Below are positions 6,339 through 13,554 of a stretch of DNA of 15,149 nucleotides, piece after piece. The position numbers were made by a program, and so were the translations under genes. The stretch spans positions 1-15,149 of the forward strand of contig JAJXXG010000360.1 of assembly GCA_021781255.1 (NCBI GenBank). Reading direction: 5' to 3'. This DNA is from Acidobacteriota bacterium. GTDB lineage: Bacteria > Acidobacteriota > Terriglobia > Terriglobales > Acidobacteriaceae. The notes beneath the pieces were generated by a model. It was not told where the DNA came from. It saw only the letters and a program-made list of their open reading frames with translations, and did not search any database. Every line of letters starts with the position of its first letter. Within the stretch, counting starts at the first letter, position 1.

Positions 6339-7247
6339 ATGTTTGCGCATGCGCCGTTGCCTGCCGTTGAGCTGGAATACTTTGTTGTGGACGTGTTTAC
6401 CCGCACGGCGCTGGCCGGCAATCCGCTGGCCGTCGTGGTGGACTCCGTGGGCCTGACCACGGAGCGCATGCAGGCCATTGCGCGCGAGTTCAATCTTTCC
6501 GAAACATCCTTTCTCCAACGCAGACCGGCCGAACTGGAACAGGCCGAGGGCGTGCGCGTGCGCATCTTTACCACGCAGGAGGAGCTGCCCTTTGCGGGGC
6601 ATCCCACGCTGGGCACGGCCAGCGTGCTGCGGCTTATCGCGCCCCAGTTGGCGCAGGAGAACTGCGTGCGGCTGGCGCTGCGCGTGGGCACCATCCCTGT
6701 GCGCTTTGAGGGCGACAGCCTGCTGGGCGAGATGACGCAGCGCGACCCTGAGTTCGGCGCCGTGCTGGATCGCGCCGAGGTGGCGCGGCTCACCGGGCTG
6801 GCGCAGGACGATCTGGACGCGGCGCGGCCGCCGCAGGTGGTCTCAACAGGCACGGCCTTTGCCATTGTGCCGCTGCGCTCAGCCGCGGCGCTGGCTCGCC
6901 TGCAGGTGAACCAGCAGGAGGCAACGCCGTGGCTGCGCGAGCGCGGCGCGCGATGGTTCTATGTGCTTGGCCCCACGGGCCTGCAGCAGCCCGCCTGGCG
7001 CGCGCGGATGCAGTTCTACGGCGGCGAGGATCCGGCCACCGGCTCGGCAGCGGGCTGCGCCATCAGCTACCTGGTGCAGCACGGCGCAGCGGCTCCCGGG
7101 CAGGAAGTGGCCTTGCAGCAGGGCTTGGAGATGGGCCGGCCGAGCGATATTCGTCTGCGCGCGGACGTGGTTTCCGCGAGGGTCACCGATGTGCGCGTTG
7201 CGGGCAGCACTGTTCTTGTTGCAAAGGGACACCTTTTCCTGCCGTAA
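6339..7247 (+). CDS. PhzF-family isomerase/epimerase
   Basis: This 302-residue cytoplasmic enzyme has the duplicated PhzF (diaminopimelate-epimerase-like) fold. Family motifs are YFVVDVFT near the N-terminus, AGNPLAVV, FNLSETSFL with the catalytic Glu55, PFAGHPTLG, and GGEDPATGSAAG in the second half. PhzF itself isomerises a phenazine precursor; most bacterial relatives are of unknown substrate and no phenazine genes are near. The frame runs upstream to 6123 across the preceding gene, but the family homology begins just after ATG 6339, and the length then fits the usual 260-300 residues. There is no strong ribosome site. It is separated from the sulfur operon by a hairpin, and a functional link to it is doubtful. 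Confidence 0.92.
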   Translation: MFAHAPLPAVELEYFVVDVFTRTALAGNPLAVVVDSVGLTTERMQAIAREFNLSETSFLQRRPAELEQAEGVRVRIFTTQEELPFAGHPTLGTASVLRLIAPQLAQENCVRLALRVGTIPVRFEGDSLLGEMTQRDPEFGAVLDRAEVARLTGLAQDDLDAARPPQVVSTGTAFAIVPLRSAAALARLQVNQQEATPWLRERGARWFYVLGPTGLQQPAWRARMQFYGGEDPATGSAAGCAISYLVQHGAAAPGQEVALQQGLEMGRPSDIRLRADVVSARVTDVRVAGSTVLVAKGHLFLP

Positions 7248-7711
7248 TGCACATGCTTTCAACAGACTTTCATCATCGCAAGTCACGGAGCCAGTTCGTT
7301 CTAGCCGTTTTTCCACTTGTTACATGAGTGTTTTCAAACGCGTCTTCGCTTCTTATTCCCTCTTTCCACGCGGCTCGGCTCCTCGTAGTCTTGCCAAGCA
7401 TTGAAGCAAATCGCCGGTGCAGTTTACCGGTCTTGCCTTTCTGTATTAAGCACATATTGGCCGTAAGCGAAAGCATTCCTCGCCTGGATTGACTGGCCGC
7501 CTGCCGATGTGTCTGCGCCATACCCGCCAGGGCATGCGCTGGGCATCCGACATGCGGCGAACGACATCCGCCGGGCGCGGCGGCATTGCATTGCGGCTAC
7601 CGGCATCAGGCAGTCCCCCGGGCCAACCTGCCACCAGAGCGGGTACGGGAAAGCTGTGTCTGGCCGGATAAGAACGACAGATTTTTTCTTGAAGGAGTGA
7701 TTGTAGACATC
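7248..7711. other. non-coding stretch before the receiver-domain gene
   Basis: About 460 bases without a supported gene. The first 200 bases (7250-7460) are visibly richer in A and T than their surroundings. A weak promoter-like pair is TTTACC (7423-7428) with TATTAA (7444-7449), spaced only 15 bp. A 5-bp hairpin CCGGT/ACCGG lies at about 7413-7429. The downstream end contains GAAGGAG (7691-7697), the ribosome site of the next gene. No RNA gene was recognised. Confidence 0.5.
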
Positions 7712-8134
7712 ATGAGGCCGAAGAAAGTCATTCTCTGCGTAGACAGCAATGAACAGGATCTTTCTGTTTTGAAGTTCATGTTGACCACCAACGGGTATCG
7801 CGTGCTGAGCGCCGGCAACGGCCCGGAGGCGGTGGGTGTGTTCAGCGAGAACTCCGTGGACCTGGTGCTGGCGAACTTCTCCATGCCCCAGATGGACGGG
7901 GATCAGCTGGTGGGACGGCTCAAGCAGATTGCCTCGCATGTGCCGATGATCCTGCTGGGCGATCCGCAGAAGATGAATGGCCAGATTCATCGCGCGGACG
8001 CACTGCTGTCCAAGAAGGCCTGCTCGCCGCATGAGCTGCTGGAGCGCGTGAAGGTGATGAGCGCGCGCAAGCGCGGTCCGCGCAAGGGAATGCACCGGGT
8101 GACGCACGAGGCCGAGCTGGCCGTGGCCTCCTAG
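7712..8134 (+). CDS. degenerate response-regulator receiver (pseudo-receiver) protein
   Basis: This 140-residue protein is a stand-alone receiver domain with a basic tail. The fold is clear: [10 protein letters not shown] in strand 1, [14 protein letters not shown] in strand 3, PMILLG in strand 4 and ALLSKKA in strand 5. Key residues differ from an active receiver: the phosphoacceptor Asp is Asn55, the acidic pair is Asp11-Ser12, and the conserved Thr/Ser is Gly83. The Lys (101/102) and the MPxMDG turn are kept. It should not be phosphorylated in the usual way and may act by protein contact. Residues 115-128 are rich in Arg and Lys. No histidine kinase is nearby. The start is ATG 7712; GAAGGAG is 14 nt upstream, longer than usual, and an in-frame GTG at 7697 overlaps that site. 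Confidence 0.85.
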   Translation: MRPKKVILCVDSNEQDLSVLKFMLTTNGYRVLSAGNGPEAVGVFSENSVDLVLANFSMPQMDGDQLVGRLKQIASHVPMILLGDPQKMNGQIHRADALLSKKACSPHELLERVKVMSARKRGPRKGMHRVTHEAELAVAS

Positions 8135-8193
8135 GCGGAAGGGGCGGAATCGGCGGCGCGGCGCACGCACCGTGCCGTGTTGCCGGGCCGCCC

Positions 8194-8223
8194 TTGACGA
8201 GCCTGCATGCAGATAGGCATACT
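8194..8223 (+). promoter_or_regulatory. sigma70-type promoter for the PIN/TRAM gene
   Basis: TTGACG (8194-8199; five of six matches to the -35) and CATACT (8218-8223; four of six matches to the -10) are separated by 18 bp. Transcription would start near 8230 and leave a leader of about 48 nt before ATG 8278. Confidence 0.55.
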
Positions 8224-8277
8224 CGCCAACTGAGCCCAGCTGGTAGTTGTGGTCGGCACCGGCGAAAGCAGGCTTTT

Positions 8278-9312
8278 ATGGATATCGTCCTCATACGCAT
8301 TCTTTTTGTGGCCCTTCTTGCAGGGGTCTGCTACTTCCTTCACCCGTTCGGCATGTCGGGATGGGTGGGTGCGGGCGCCGGAGCGGCGGCGGCCGGCGCG
8401 GTCATCGTCTTTGAGCTGCGGGTGCGCGCGCTGAGCCTGCGCCGGCTGATCGGGGCGGTGGCGGGCAGCGTGCTCGGCATCTTTGGCGCGGCGCTGTTTT
8501 GCCTGGTGCTGCGGTCGGCTCCGCTGACCGGCGCCACCTCGGCGTCGCTGCAGATCTTTGTGCTGCTGCTGATGACCTACGTGGGCCTGCTGGTGGGCGC
8601 CAGCAAGGGTGACCTGCTGAACCCGGCCGCGCTGAGCATGGTGTTCAGCGGCGAGCGACCCTCACGGCGCAGCTCCAAGGTGCTGGACACCAGCGTGATC
8701 ATCGACGGCCGCATTGCCGACATCGCCGAGGCGGGCTTTATTGACGGCACCATGGTGGTGCCGGAGTTCGTGCTGCGCGAGCTGCAGATCGTGGCCGACT
8801 CCACCGACGGCTCCAAGCGCCAGCGCGGACGGCGCGGACTGGACATGCTGCAACGGATGCAGTCCAACCCGAACCTGCAGGTGCAGATTGTGCCGGACGA
8901 CTTCCCCTCCATCCGCGAGGTGGACCTGAAGCTGCTGGAGCTGGCCAAGAAGTGGGAGGCCAAGGTGGTGACCAACGACTTCAACCTGAACAAGGTGGCC
9001 CACCTGCATCGCGTGGAAGTGCTGAACATCAACGACCTGGCCAATGCCCTGAAGCCCGTGGTGCTGCCCGGCGAGCACATGAACGTGCTCATCCTGAAGG
9101 AAGGCAAGGAGTACAACCAGGGCGTGGGCTACCTGGACGACGGCACCATGGTGGTGGTGGACCACGCACGCAAGATGATCGGCAAGTCCGTGGACATTAC
9201 CGTCACCAGTGTGCTGCAGACCGCCAGTGGCAAGATGATCTTCGGCAAGATGGAAGAGAACGGCAAGAGCACAGAGCCGCCGCGGCAAACACCCGCCGAG
9301 CTGGCGCGCTGA
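8278..9312 (+). CDS. membrane PIN/TRAM-domain protein, YacL family
   Basis: This 344-residue protein has three parts. Residues about 4-125 contain four hydrophobic segments (near 5-22, 26-46, 57-78 and 90-108), predicted to anchor it in the inner membrane. Residues 133-255 are a PIN nuclease domain starting [10 protein letters not shown], with acidic candidates Asp137, Asp143, Glu168, Asp216 and Asp234 (in TNDFN), the set expected for a metal-dependent RNase. Residues about 260-325 form a TRAM domain ([16 protein letters not shown]), which usually binds RNA. The architecture and length match YacL of Firmicutes. No antitoxin gene is beside it, so this is not a VapBC-type toxin. ATG 8278 is preferred because the membrane part begins there, although the ribosome site is weak. 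A strong terminator follows. Confidence 0.92.
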   Translation: MDIVLIRILFVALLAGVCYFLHPFGMSGWVGAGAGAAAAGAVIVFELRVRALSLRRLIGAVAGSVLGIFGAALFCLVLRSAPLTGATSASLQIFVLLLMTYVGLLVGASKGDLLNPAALSMVFSGERPSRRSSKVLDTSVIIDGRIADIAEAGFIDGTMVVPEFVLRELQIVADSTDGSKRQRGRRGLDMLQRMQSNPNLQVQIVPDDFPSIREVDLKLLELAKKWEAKVVTNDFNLNKVAHLHRVEVLNINDLANALKPVVLPGEHMNVLILKEGKEYNQGVGYLDDGTMVVVDHARKMIGKSVDITVTSVLQTASGKMIFGKMEENGKSTEPPRQTPAELAR

Positions 9313-9342
9313 ACCCTGCACAACCTGACAGGTAACAAGGAA

Positions 9343-9393
9343 AGAGGCTGAGCCGGCACCCGCAACGGTGCGGCCTCAGCCTCTGATGTTTTT
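9343..9393. terminator. strong bidirectional intrinsic terminator
   Basis: AGAGGCTGAG (9343-9352) pairs perfectly with CTCAGCCTCT (9375-9384), and the stem continues inward with mismatches to GCACC/GGTGC. On the plus strand T's follow at 9389-9393; on the minus strand a CTCTTTCCTTG stretch follows. It lies between the convergent YacL-type and MoeZ-type genes and can serve both. Confidence 0.85.
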
Positions 9394-9429
9394 GCGGTTG
9401 TGCCGCGTCGGGAGCGGCGAGAGCCGGCT

Positions 9430-10608
9430 CTAGTACTTCGGCAGGGAGGGATCAATCTGCTCGCTCCAGGCGAGGATGCCTCCGCTGACGTTGCAGACCT
9501 TTTCGTAGCCCATCTGCTTCAGATACTCGGCAACCCGCTGGCTGCGCGCGCCGCTGCGGCAGTGCACCACCACTTCGCGCTCGCGGTTAATCTCTTCCAG
9601 CCGCAGGGGCACGGTGTTCATGGGCATCAGCTTTCCGCCGATATTGCCGATCTGATACTCGTAGGGTTCGCGGACATCCAGGATAAAGAGGTCCTCGCCT
9701 GCATCCAGCCGTTGCTTCAGCTCGGTGACAGACAACTGTGGAATTCCGTTGATCAATGCTTTCTCCTCGTTGGTTTGCGGCCCCAGGCCGCAGAACTGTT
9801 CATAATCCATCAGGCGCGTCACCGTCGGGTTCGCACCGCAGACGGGGCAATCCGGATTCTTGCGCAACTTGAGCTCGCGGAAGCGCATCTGCGCCGCATC
9901 CACCAGCAGCAGGCGACCGATGAGCGAGTCGCCGTGACCCAGAATGAGCTTGATAACCTCCGTCGCTTGTATGATGCCGACCAGCCCCGGCAGGATTCCC
10001 AGCACCCCGCCCTCGGCGCAGCTTGGCACCGTGCCCGGCGGTGGCGGCTCAGGATACAGGCAGCGGTAGCAGGGCCCCTCGGCGGTGGCAAAGACGCTGG
10101 CCTGGCCCTCAAACCGGAAGATGGAGCCGTAGACGTTGGGCTTGCCGAGCAGAACGCAGGCGTCGTTGACCAGGTAGCGCGTGGGGAAGTTGTCCGTGCC
10201 GTCAGCCACCAGGTCGTAGTCGCGCAGAATCTCCAGCGCGTTTTCGCTCGTCAGCCGCGTCGCATGCTTCACCACGTTCAGCGCTGGATTGAGCGCCCGG
10301 AGCTTCTCCTCGGCGGAGTCCAGCTTGTTGCGGCCAATGTCGCGCGTGGCGTGGAGGATCTGGCGCTGCAGGTTGCTGGCGTCCACCACGTCAAAGTCCA
10401 CCAGCCCCAGCGTGCCCACGCCGGCGGCGGCCAGATACAGCGCCAGCGGCGAGCCCAGTCCGCCCGTGCCCACGCAGAGCACGCGGGCCGCCTTCAGCCG
10501 GCGCTGGCCCTCCGTGCCCATCTCGGGCAGGATGATCTGGCGCGAATAGCGCGCGAGCTCGTCCGTCGTCAGCTCGGGCAGAGGAATGGATGCAGAGGTG
10601 GTTGCCAT
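9430..10608 (-). CDS. moeZ: MoeZ-type E1-like adenylyltransferase fused to rhodanese domain
   Basis: This 392-residue cytoplasmic enzyme should adenylate the C-terminus of a small sulfur-carrier protein (MoaD or ThiS type) and then supply sulfur from its rhodanese domain. The E1-like domain (about 10-250) has GTGGLGSP at 47-54, NLQRQILH, TDN with Asp138, and PSCAEGGVLG with the expected catalytic Cys197. Two CxxC pairs (180/183 and 254/257) should hold zinc. The rhodanese domain (about 290-390) has the active loop HCRSGAR with Cys350. Length and order match mycobacterial MoeZ. ATG 10608 was chosen over ATG 10620; neither has a strong ribosome site, but the leader GAAGCACACC before ATG matches that of the gene starting at 15070. 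No carrier protein gene is in the window. Confidence 0.93.
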   Translation of the reverse strand: MATTSASIPLPELTTDELARYSRQIILPEMGTEGQRRLKAARVLCVGTGGLGSPLALYLAAAGVGTLGLVDFDVVDASNLQRQILHATRDIGRNKLDSAEEKLRALNPALNVVKHATRLTSENALEILRDYDLVADGTDNFPTRYLVNDACVLLGKPNVYGSIFRFEGQASVFATAEGPCYRCLYPEPPPPGTVPSCAEGGVLGILPGLVGIIQATEVIKLILGHGDSLIGRLLLVDAAQMRFRELKLRKNPDCPVCGANPTVTRLMDYEQFCGLGPQTNEEKALINGIPQLSVTELKQRLDAGEDLFILDVREPYEYQIGNIGGKLMPMNTVPLRLEEINREREVVVHCRSGARSQRVAEYLKQMGYEKVCNVSGGILAWSEQIDPSLPKY

Positions 10609-10893
10609 GGTGTGCTTCATCTTGCGTTGGAGCGCGTGTGCACGCTGCCCTGTGCAGCCGAGGTTGCGCGATTGCCTGTCCCGCACATTTCCCGGGGCAT
10701 GCAAAGGGGATCTCGAAGGCGCAACGTCGTCCTGCCTGTCTCTAGGGTAACAAAACGCGCAGTTTTCCCCCAGGCTGTGCCCGCGCGGCCGGGGAGGCGC
10801 AACGGGAGCACAGCGCGCGAAAGCGGCCCCAGGGGAACGGAAGCCGCTCTCCGCAGGTCTGCAGCAGCAGCGGAATAGCTGCAAACGGGCGCT

Positions 10894-11730
10894 CTACTGC
10901 GCAGGGTTCCAGAACTCCGGATCGGTCTGGATCCACTCGTCTGAAACGTAGCTCTGGCGCGGGTTGACGGCAAACAACTGGCTGTTCACGCTCTCCACCG
11001 TGGCCGTTTCCAGCTCGAGGAATCTCTTCATGCCCTCTTCGCCCATGGCATCCCGGATCTTCTTGCTTTCAGCATCGCTGCTGTCAATCTCGGCCATGGA
11101 CTTGTCGGAGCTGAGTATCAGATACACTCCGCCGGGACCGCCATAATCCAGGTGGAACATGGCCCAGTGCGCGCTGGTTCCAGCCTTTTCGCACGCGGCG
11201 ATGTACATCTTTACCAGGTCGCTCCAATCCTTGTTATGGCCGATGCGGACATGGAATTCGGTGATCTCCAGGAAGCGCGTCTGCGGCCTCGGGCCCGGAG
11301 CGTGATAGCTCAGGTCCTCCTTGTAGCTCCAGAGCGACTGGTCATAGGCGTCCAGCAGTTGGCCGTCCGACTCTGAGGCCGCGTCCAGGCTGGCGGAGAG
11401 TTCCTTGTTCTTGGCGATGGCTTCGTTGTCCTTCTGCAGCGCCTCATACGAGGAATAGCCGACTAGATAGAGGCAGCGCGCCTTGCCGGAGAGCGAGCAC
11501 ATGGCCGTATAGTGGGTCGGCTCCTTGGCATCGCGCATGGCCTTCACAAAGGCGCTCTCACTCTTGTCGTGCACCGCGCCCTGCTTGCCCGGTTTCACAA
11601 ACTCACGCATGATCTCGAGGACCTTGGGAGGCCCGGATGGACTTCCTTGGGAACTGTCTTGCGCTGCGGCCAATCCGCCGCAGGCGAACGCCAACGCAAA
11701 GCCCAACAGCAAGGGGCTTTTGAGATTCAT
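10894..11730 (-). CDS. secreted protein of two related alpha/beta halves
   Basis: This 278-residue protein has a clear Sec signal peptide (hydrophobic LLLGFALAFACGGLAAA, cleavage after AAA-type residues near 22-23), so it is exported. I do not recognise the family. The mature part seems to hold two similar units: one begins VLEIMREFVKPGK, followed by helix, strand HYTAMCSL and strand CLYLVGY. The second begins FLEITEFHVRIGH, followed by helix, strand HWAMFHLDYGG and strand VYLILSS. This pattern resembles tandem dimeric alpha/beta-barrel (ferredoxin-like) domains. Such folds can be small enzymes or binding proteins; no function is assigned. The ribosome site AGGAGG is about 7 nt before ATG 11730, and a good promoter lies about 90 nt upstream. 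Confidence 0.85.
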   Translation of the reverse strand: MNLKSPLLLGFALAFACGGLAAAQDSSQGSPSGPPKVLEIMREFVKPGKQGAVHDKSESAFVKAMRDAKEPTHYTAMCSLSGKARCLYLVGYSSYEALQKDNEAIAKNKELSASLDAASESDGQLLDAYDQSLWSYKEDLSYHAPGPRPQTRFLEITEFHVRIGHNKDWSDLVKMYIAACEKAGTSAHWAMFHLDYGGPGGVYLILSSDKSMAEIDSSDAESKKIRDAMGEEGMKRFLELETATVESVNSQLFAVNPRQSYVSDEWIQTDPEFWNPAQ

Positions 11731-11825
11731 AGGTCACCCTCCTGATCTGGCTCGAAAATCGCACGCTGGGGGAGACCGGACCTGCGAACACTGGGGAAAG
11801 AAAACGCGCGTTCTGAGACCCCGCG

Positions 11826-11854
11826 ATTATGGTGCCGAATCCGCAGGAAGTAAA
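11826..11854 (-). promoter_or_regulatory. sigma70-type promoter of the two-half secreted protein gene
   Basis: On the minus strand TTTACT (plus-strand positions 11849-11854) and CATAAT (11826-11831) are separated by exactly 17 bp, with four and five of six consensus matches. The predicted leader is about 90 nt. Confidence 0.55.
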
Positions 11855-11929
11855 GAGGTTTTTCTGCCGCCCGCAGGGCTGACGCCTTGTTTGCAAGTCT
11901 CATCCCCGGCGCTCTTCGCAACGGCTGCT

Positions 11930-12268
11930 TTAGTGGTGGCAGGTGTTTTCGCCGGCCACCAGCGTTCCCGCAAGATATTGGCGCACCAGAGCGGACGCGG
12001 GCTCCACGGGCGCTCCGGCGAATACTTCCACCGCGGCCTCCTGCAGCAGCGTGCGCGCGCGTGCGCCCATGTTGCCGGCGATCACGTGGGTCACGCCGCG
12101 CTCCTTGAGCCACGGCGGCAACAGGCCGGGCTGATGCTCGGGGGCCGGGACCTCCGTGGTTGCCGTGACCCGGCGCGAGACGGGATCGACGTCAGTGAGG
12201 ATGAACTTTTCGCAGTGCCCGAAATGCTGCTCCAGGCGCTCTCCGGTTACAGGGATGGCAATACGCAT
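11930..12268 (-). CDS. NifX/NifB-type (dinitrogenase FeMo-cofactor-binding family) small protein
   Basis: This 112-residue cytoplasmic protein has the fold of the NifX/NifY/NifB C-terminal family. The N-terminus MRIAIPV, then EQHFGHCEKFILTDVD (Cys19), and HVIAGNMGARA (about 61-71) are family marks. In nitrogen fixers such proteins carry iron-sulfur or FeMo-cofactor precursors. Free-standing members are widespread without nitrogenase, and none is seen here, so a general metal-cluster or redox role is more likely. The C-terminus ends CHH (Cys110-His-His), which could bind metal. AAAGGA is about 7 nt before ATG. It is divergent from the PadR-type gene across about 250 bases, and could share regulation with it. 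Confidence 0.87.
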   Translation of the reverse strand: MRIAIPVTGERLEQHFGHCEKFILTDVDPVSRRVTATTEVPAPEHQPGLLPPWLKERGVTHVIAGNMGARARTLLQEAAVEVFAGAPVEPASALVRQYLAGTLVAGENTCHH

Positions 12269-12368
12269 GTCAGAATCCTTTCGTTGCGGCGGATGGTTGT
12301 GAGGTTGCGCAGGACGGGCAATGCTTCAAACCCGTTCCCCTGCTCGCCGAGCGCGCCTGCATCGCTCG

Positions 12369-12401
12369 TTGAAATAAGTGCAACTAACACCTATAACTAT
12401 A
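12369..12401 (+). promoter_or_regulatory. promoter and overlapping palindrome for the PadR-type gene
   Basis: TTGAAA (12369-12374) and TATAAC (12392-12397) are spaced by exactly 17 bp. The -10 lies inside the perfect inverted repeat TATA-AC-TATA (12392-12401), a possible repressor site. Autoregulation by the PadR-type protein is plausible. The start point would be near 12404, leaving a leader of about 117 nt. Confidence 0.6.
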
Positions 12402-12520
12402 AAATTACGCATGTCTTGCGGCAATCGTTGTAGCTCCTTCGGTGCAGTTCACATCCAGCAACGGATTGTGGTAGTGTTATGCCGTTGGTACGGGCCGACT
12501 TGCGGCCACGGAGGATGCAA

Positions 12521-12931
12521 ATGCGAAAGCGTTTCTGCCCGCGTCATGGCAAGGATTATCCGTGTTCCTGCGGAATGGGCAACCTCTATCGCTTCGTGGA
12601 GCCGGTGGTCCTTCTGCTGCTGAAGATGAAGGGCAGGTCCTACGGCTACGATCTCGCTGCGGACCTGGAAGGGCACGCGCTCACGGATACCACAATTGAA
12701 AAGGGCGTCCTCTACCGTACCCTTCGCAGGCTGGAGATGAATGGCAACGTCAAATCCGAGTGGGAGGCAGAGGGGCGCGGTCCTGCGCGCCGCATCTATC
12801 GGCTCACCAAGCAGGGCGAAGAGCACCTGGACGAGTGGGCTGCCGTGCTTGAACATCTTTCCAAGTCGATGTCCCGCTTTGTGCGGGATGCGCGCAAGCC
12901 CGCAGCCGGCAAGGCCAAGCCCGCACGATAG
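12521..12931 (+). CDS. PadR-family regulator with Cys/His-rich N-terminus
   Basis: This 136-residue regulator has a PadR winged helix over about residues 21-115 (YRFVEPVVLLLLK, GYDLAADLEG, VLYRTLRRLEMNG, ARRIYRLTKQGEEHL) and a short C-terminal helix with a Lys/Ala tail. PadR proteins are usually repressors released by a ligand. Before the fold there is an unusual segment FCPRHGKDYPCSCG with Cys6, His9, Cys15 and Cys17, laid out like a metal- or thiol-sensing site. ATG 12521 was chosen because GGAGG is 6 nt upstream; ATG 12515 and ATG 12479 are in frame, but 12515 overlaps the site and 12479 lacks one. It converges on the DsrE2-type gene with only 26 nt between stops. Control of the nearby sulfur genes is inferred. 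Confidence 0.9.
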   Translation: MRKRFCPRHGKDYPCSCGMGNLYRFVEPVVLLLLKMKGRSYGYDLAADLEGHALTDTTIEKGVLYRTLRRLEMNGNVKSEWEAEGRGPARRIYRLTKQGEEHLDEWAAVLEHLSKSMSRFVRDARKPAAGKAKPAR

Positions 12932-12957
12932 CCGCCTGCTCCTTCGCGCACGCCGCA

Positions 12958-13518
12958 CTACAGGAAGATCACCTGTTTGGATTCGCTGATCATCTGGATA
13001 AACGATCCGACGCCGACATAGTCAATGCCGGGATAGTCGATCATCTCCTCCTCCTTGAGTCCCATCACACCCAGCGACATTTCGCACACGTGGATGCGCA
13101 CGCCGAACTCCGCAGCCTCCTGCATGAGCTGTTCGAGGGACTTGACGCCGTGGGCCTTCATCACGGAGCGGATCATCTTCGGTCCAAAGCCCGCCATCTG
13201 CATCTTGGAGAGCGGCAATGCCTGCGAGCTGCCCGGTAGCATCCAGCCGAAGACCTTGTCCATGATCTTCTTGCGCACAGACTTTCCGGGATCGCGCAGG
13301 GCCGCGGTGGCCCAGAAGGTGAAGAACATATCCACCTCGATGTCATACGCGACCGCTCCCATGGCGATGATGAACGCGGCAATCGTCGTGTCCAGGTTGC
13401 CGCTCATCACGCCGATCGCGAGCCGGTTATTGCCTGCGGATTTCTCCAGTGCGTCGACGCGCTCCGCAAGCTGTTGAATTGTGCTTTCAAGTTCGAGTTC
13501 CGTCGATGCGGTCATCAT
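12958..13518 (-). CDS. DsrE2-type DsrE/DsrF/DrsH-like protein
   Basis: This 186-residue protein starts with a short coiled coil (residues 10-27: LESTIQQLAERVDALEK) that may pair subunits. The DsrE-like fold follows: strand RLAIGVMSG, helix TTIAAFIIAMGA, strand VDMFFTFWAT, then a Lys-rich loop and IHVCEMSLGVMGL. Its only cysteine is Cys145, at the same place as Cys116 of the family member at 5720-6187, so it is the probable persulfide site. The family moves sulfur between carriers. ATG 13518 was preferred: AAGGA is about 10-11 nt upstream, while for ATG 13527 the same site is almost touching the start. It follows the QmoC-like gene by 36 nt on the same strand, so co-transcription is likely. 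Confidence 0.9.
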   Translation of the reverse strand: MMTASTELELESTIQQLAERVDALEKSAGNNRLAIGVMSGNLDTTIAAFIIAMGAVAYDIEVDMFFTFWATAALRDPGKSVRKKIMDKVFGWMLPGSSQALPLSKMQMAGFGPKMIRSVMKAHGVKSLEQLMQEAAEFGVRIHVCEMSLGVMGLKEEEMIDYPGIDYVGVGSFIQMISESKQVIFL

Positions 13519-13554
13519 GAATTGCATTTCCTTTCCAGGCAGGAGGCGTCCTGA

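Noticed and set aside
7273..7521. 82-codon leftward open frame in the gap before the receiver gene
   Set aside because: No ribosome site, no recognisable motif, and composition does not look coding; kept as non-coding.
8278..9312. VapC-type toxin of a toxin-antitoxin pair
   Set aside because: The PIN domain is joined to membrane helices and a TRAM domain as in YacL, and no small antitoxin gene lies upstream.
9400..10878. 492-codon rightward open frame opposite the MoeZ-type gene
   Set aside because: The leftward frame carries all the E1 and rhodanese motifs; this one has none and is rich in Gln, Arg and His as shadow frames are.
11930..12268. Evidence for nitrogen fixation
   Set aside because: Stand-alone NifX/NifB-type proteins occur widely without nitrogenase, and no nif structural gene is present.
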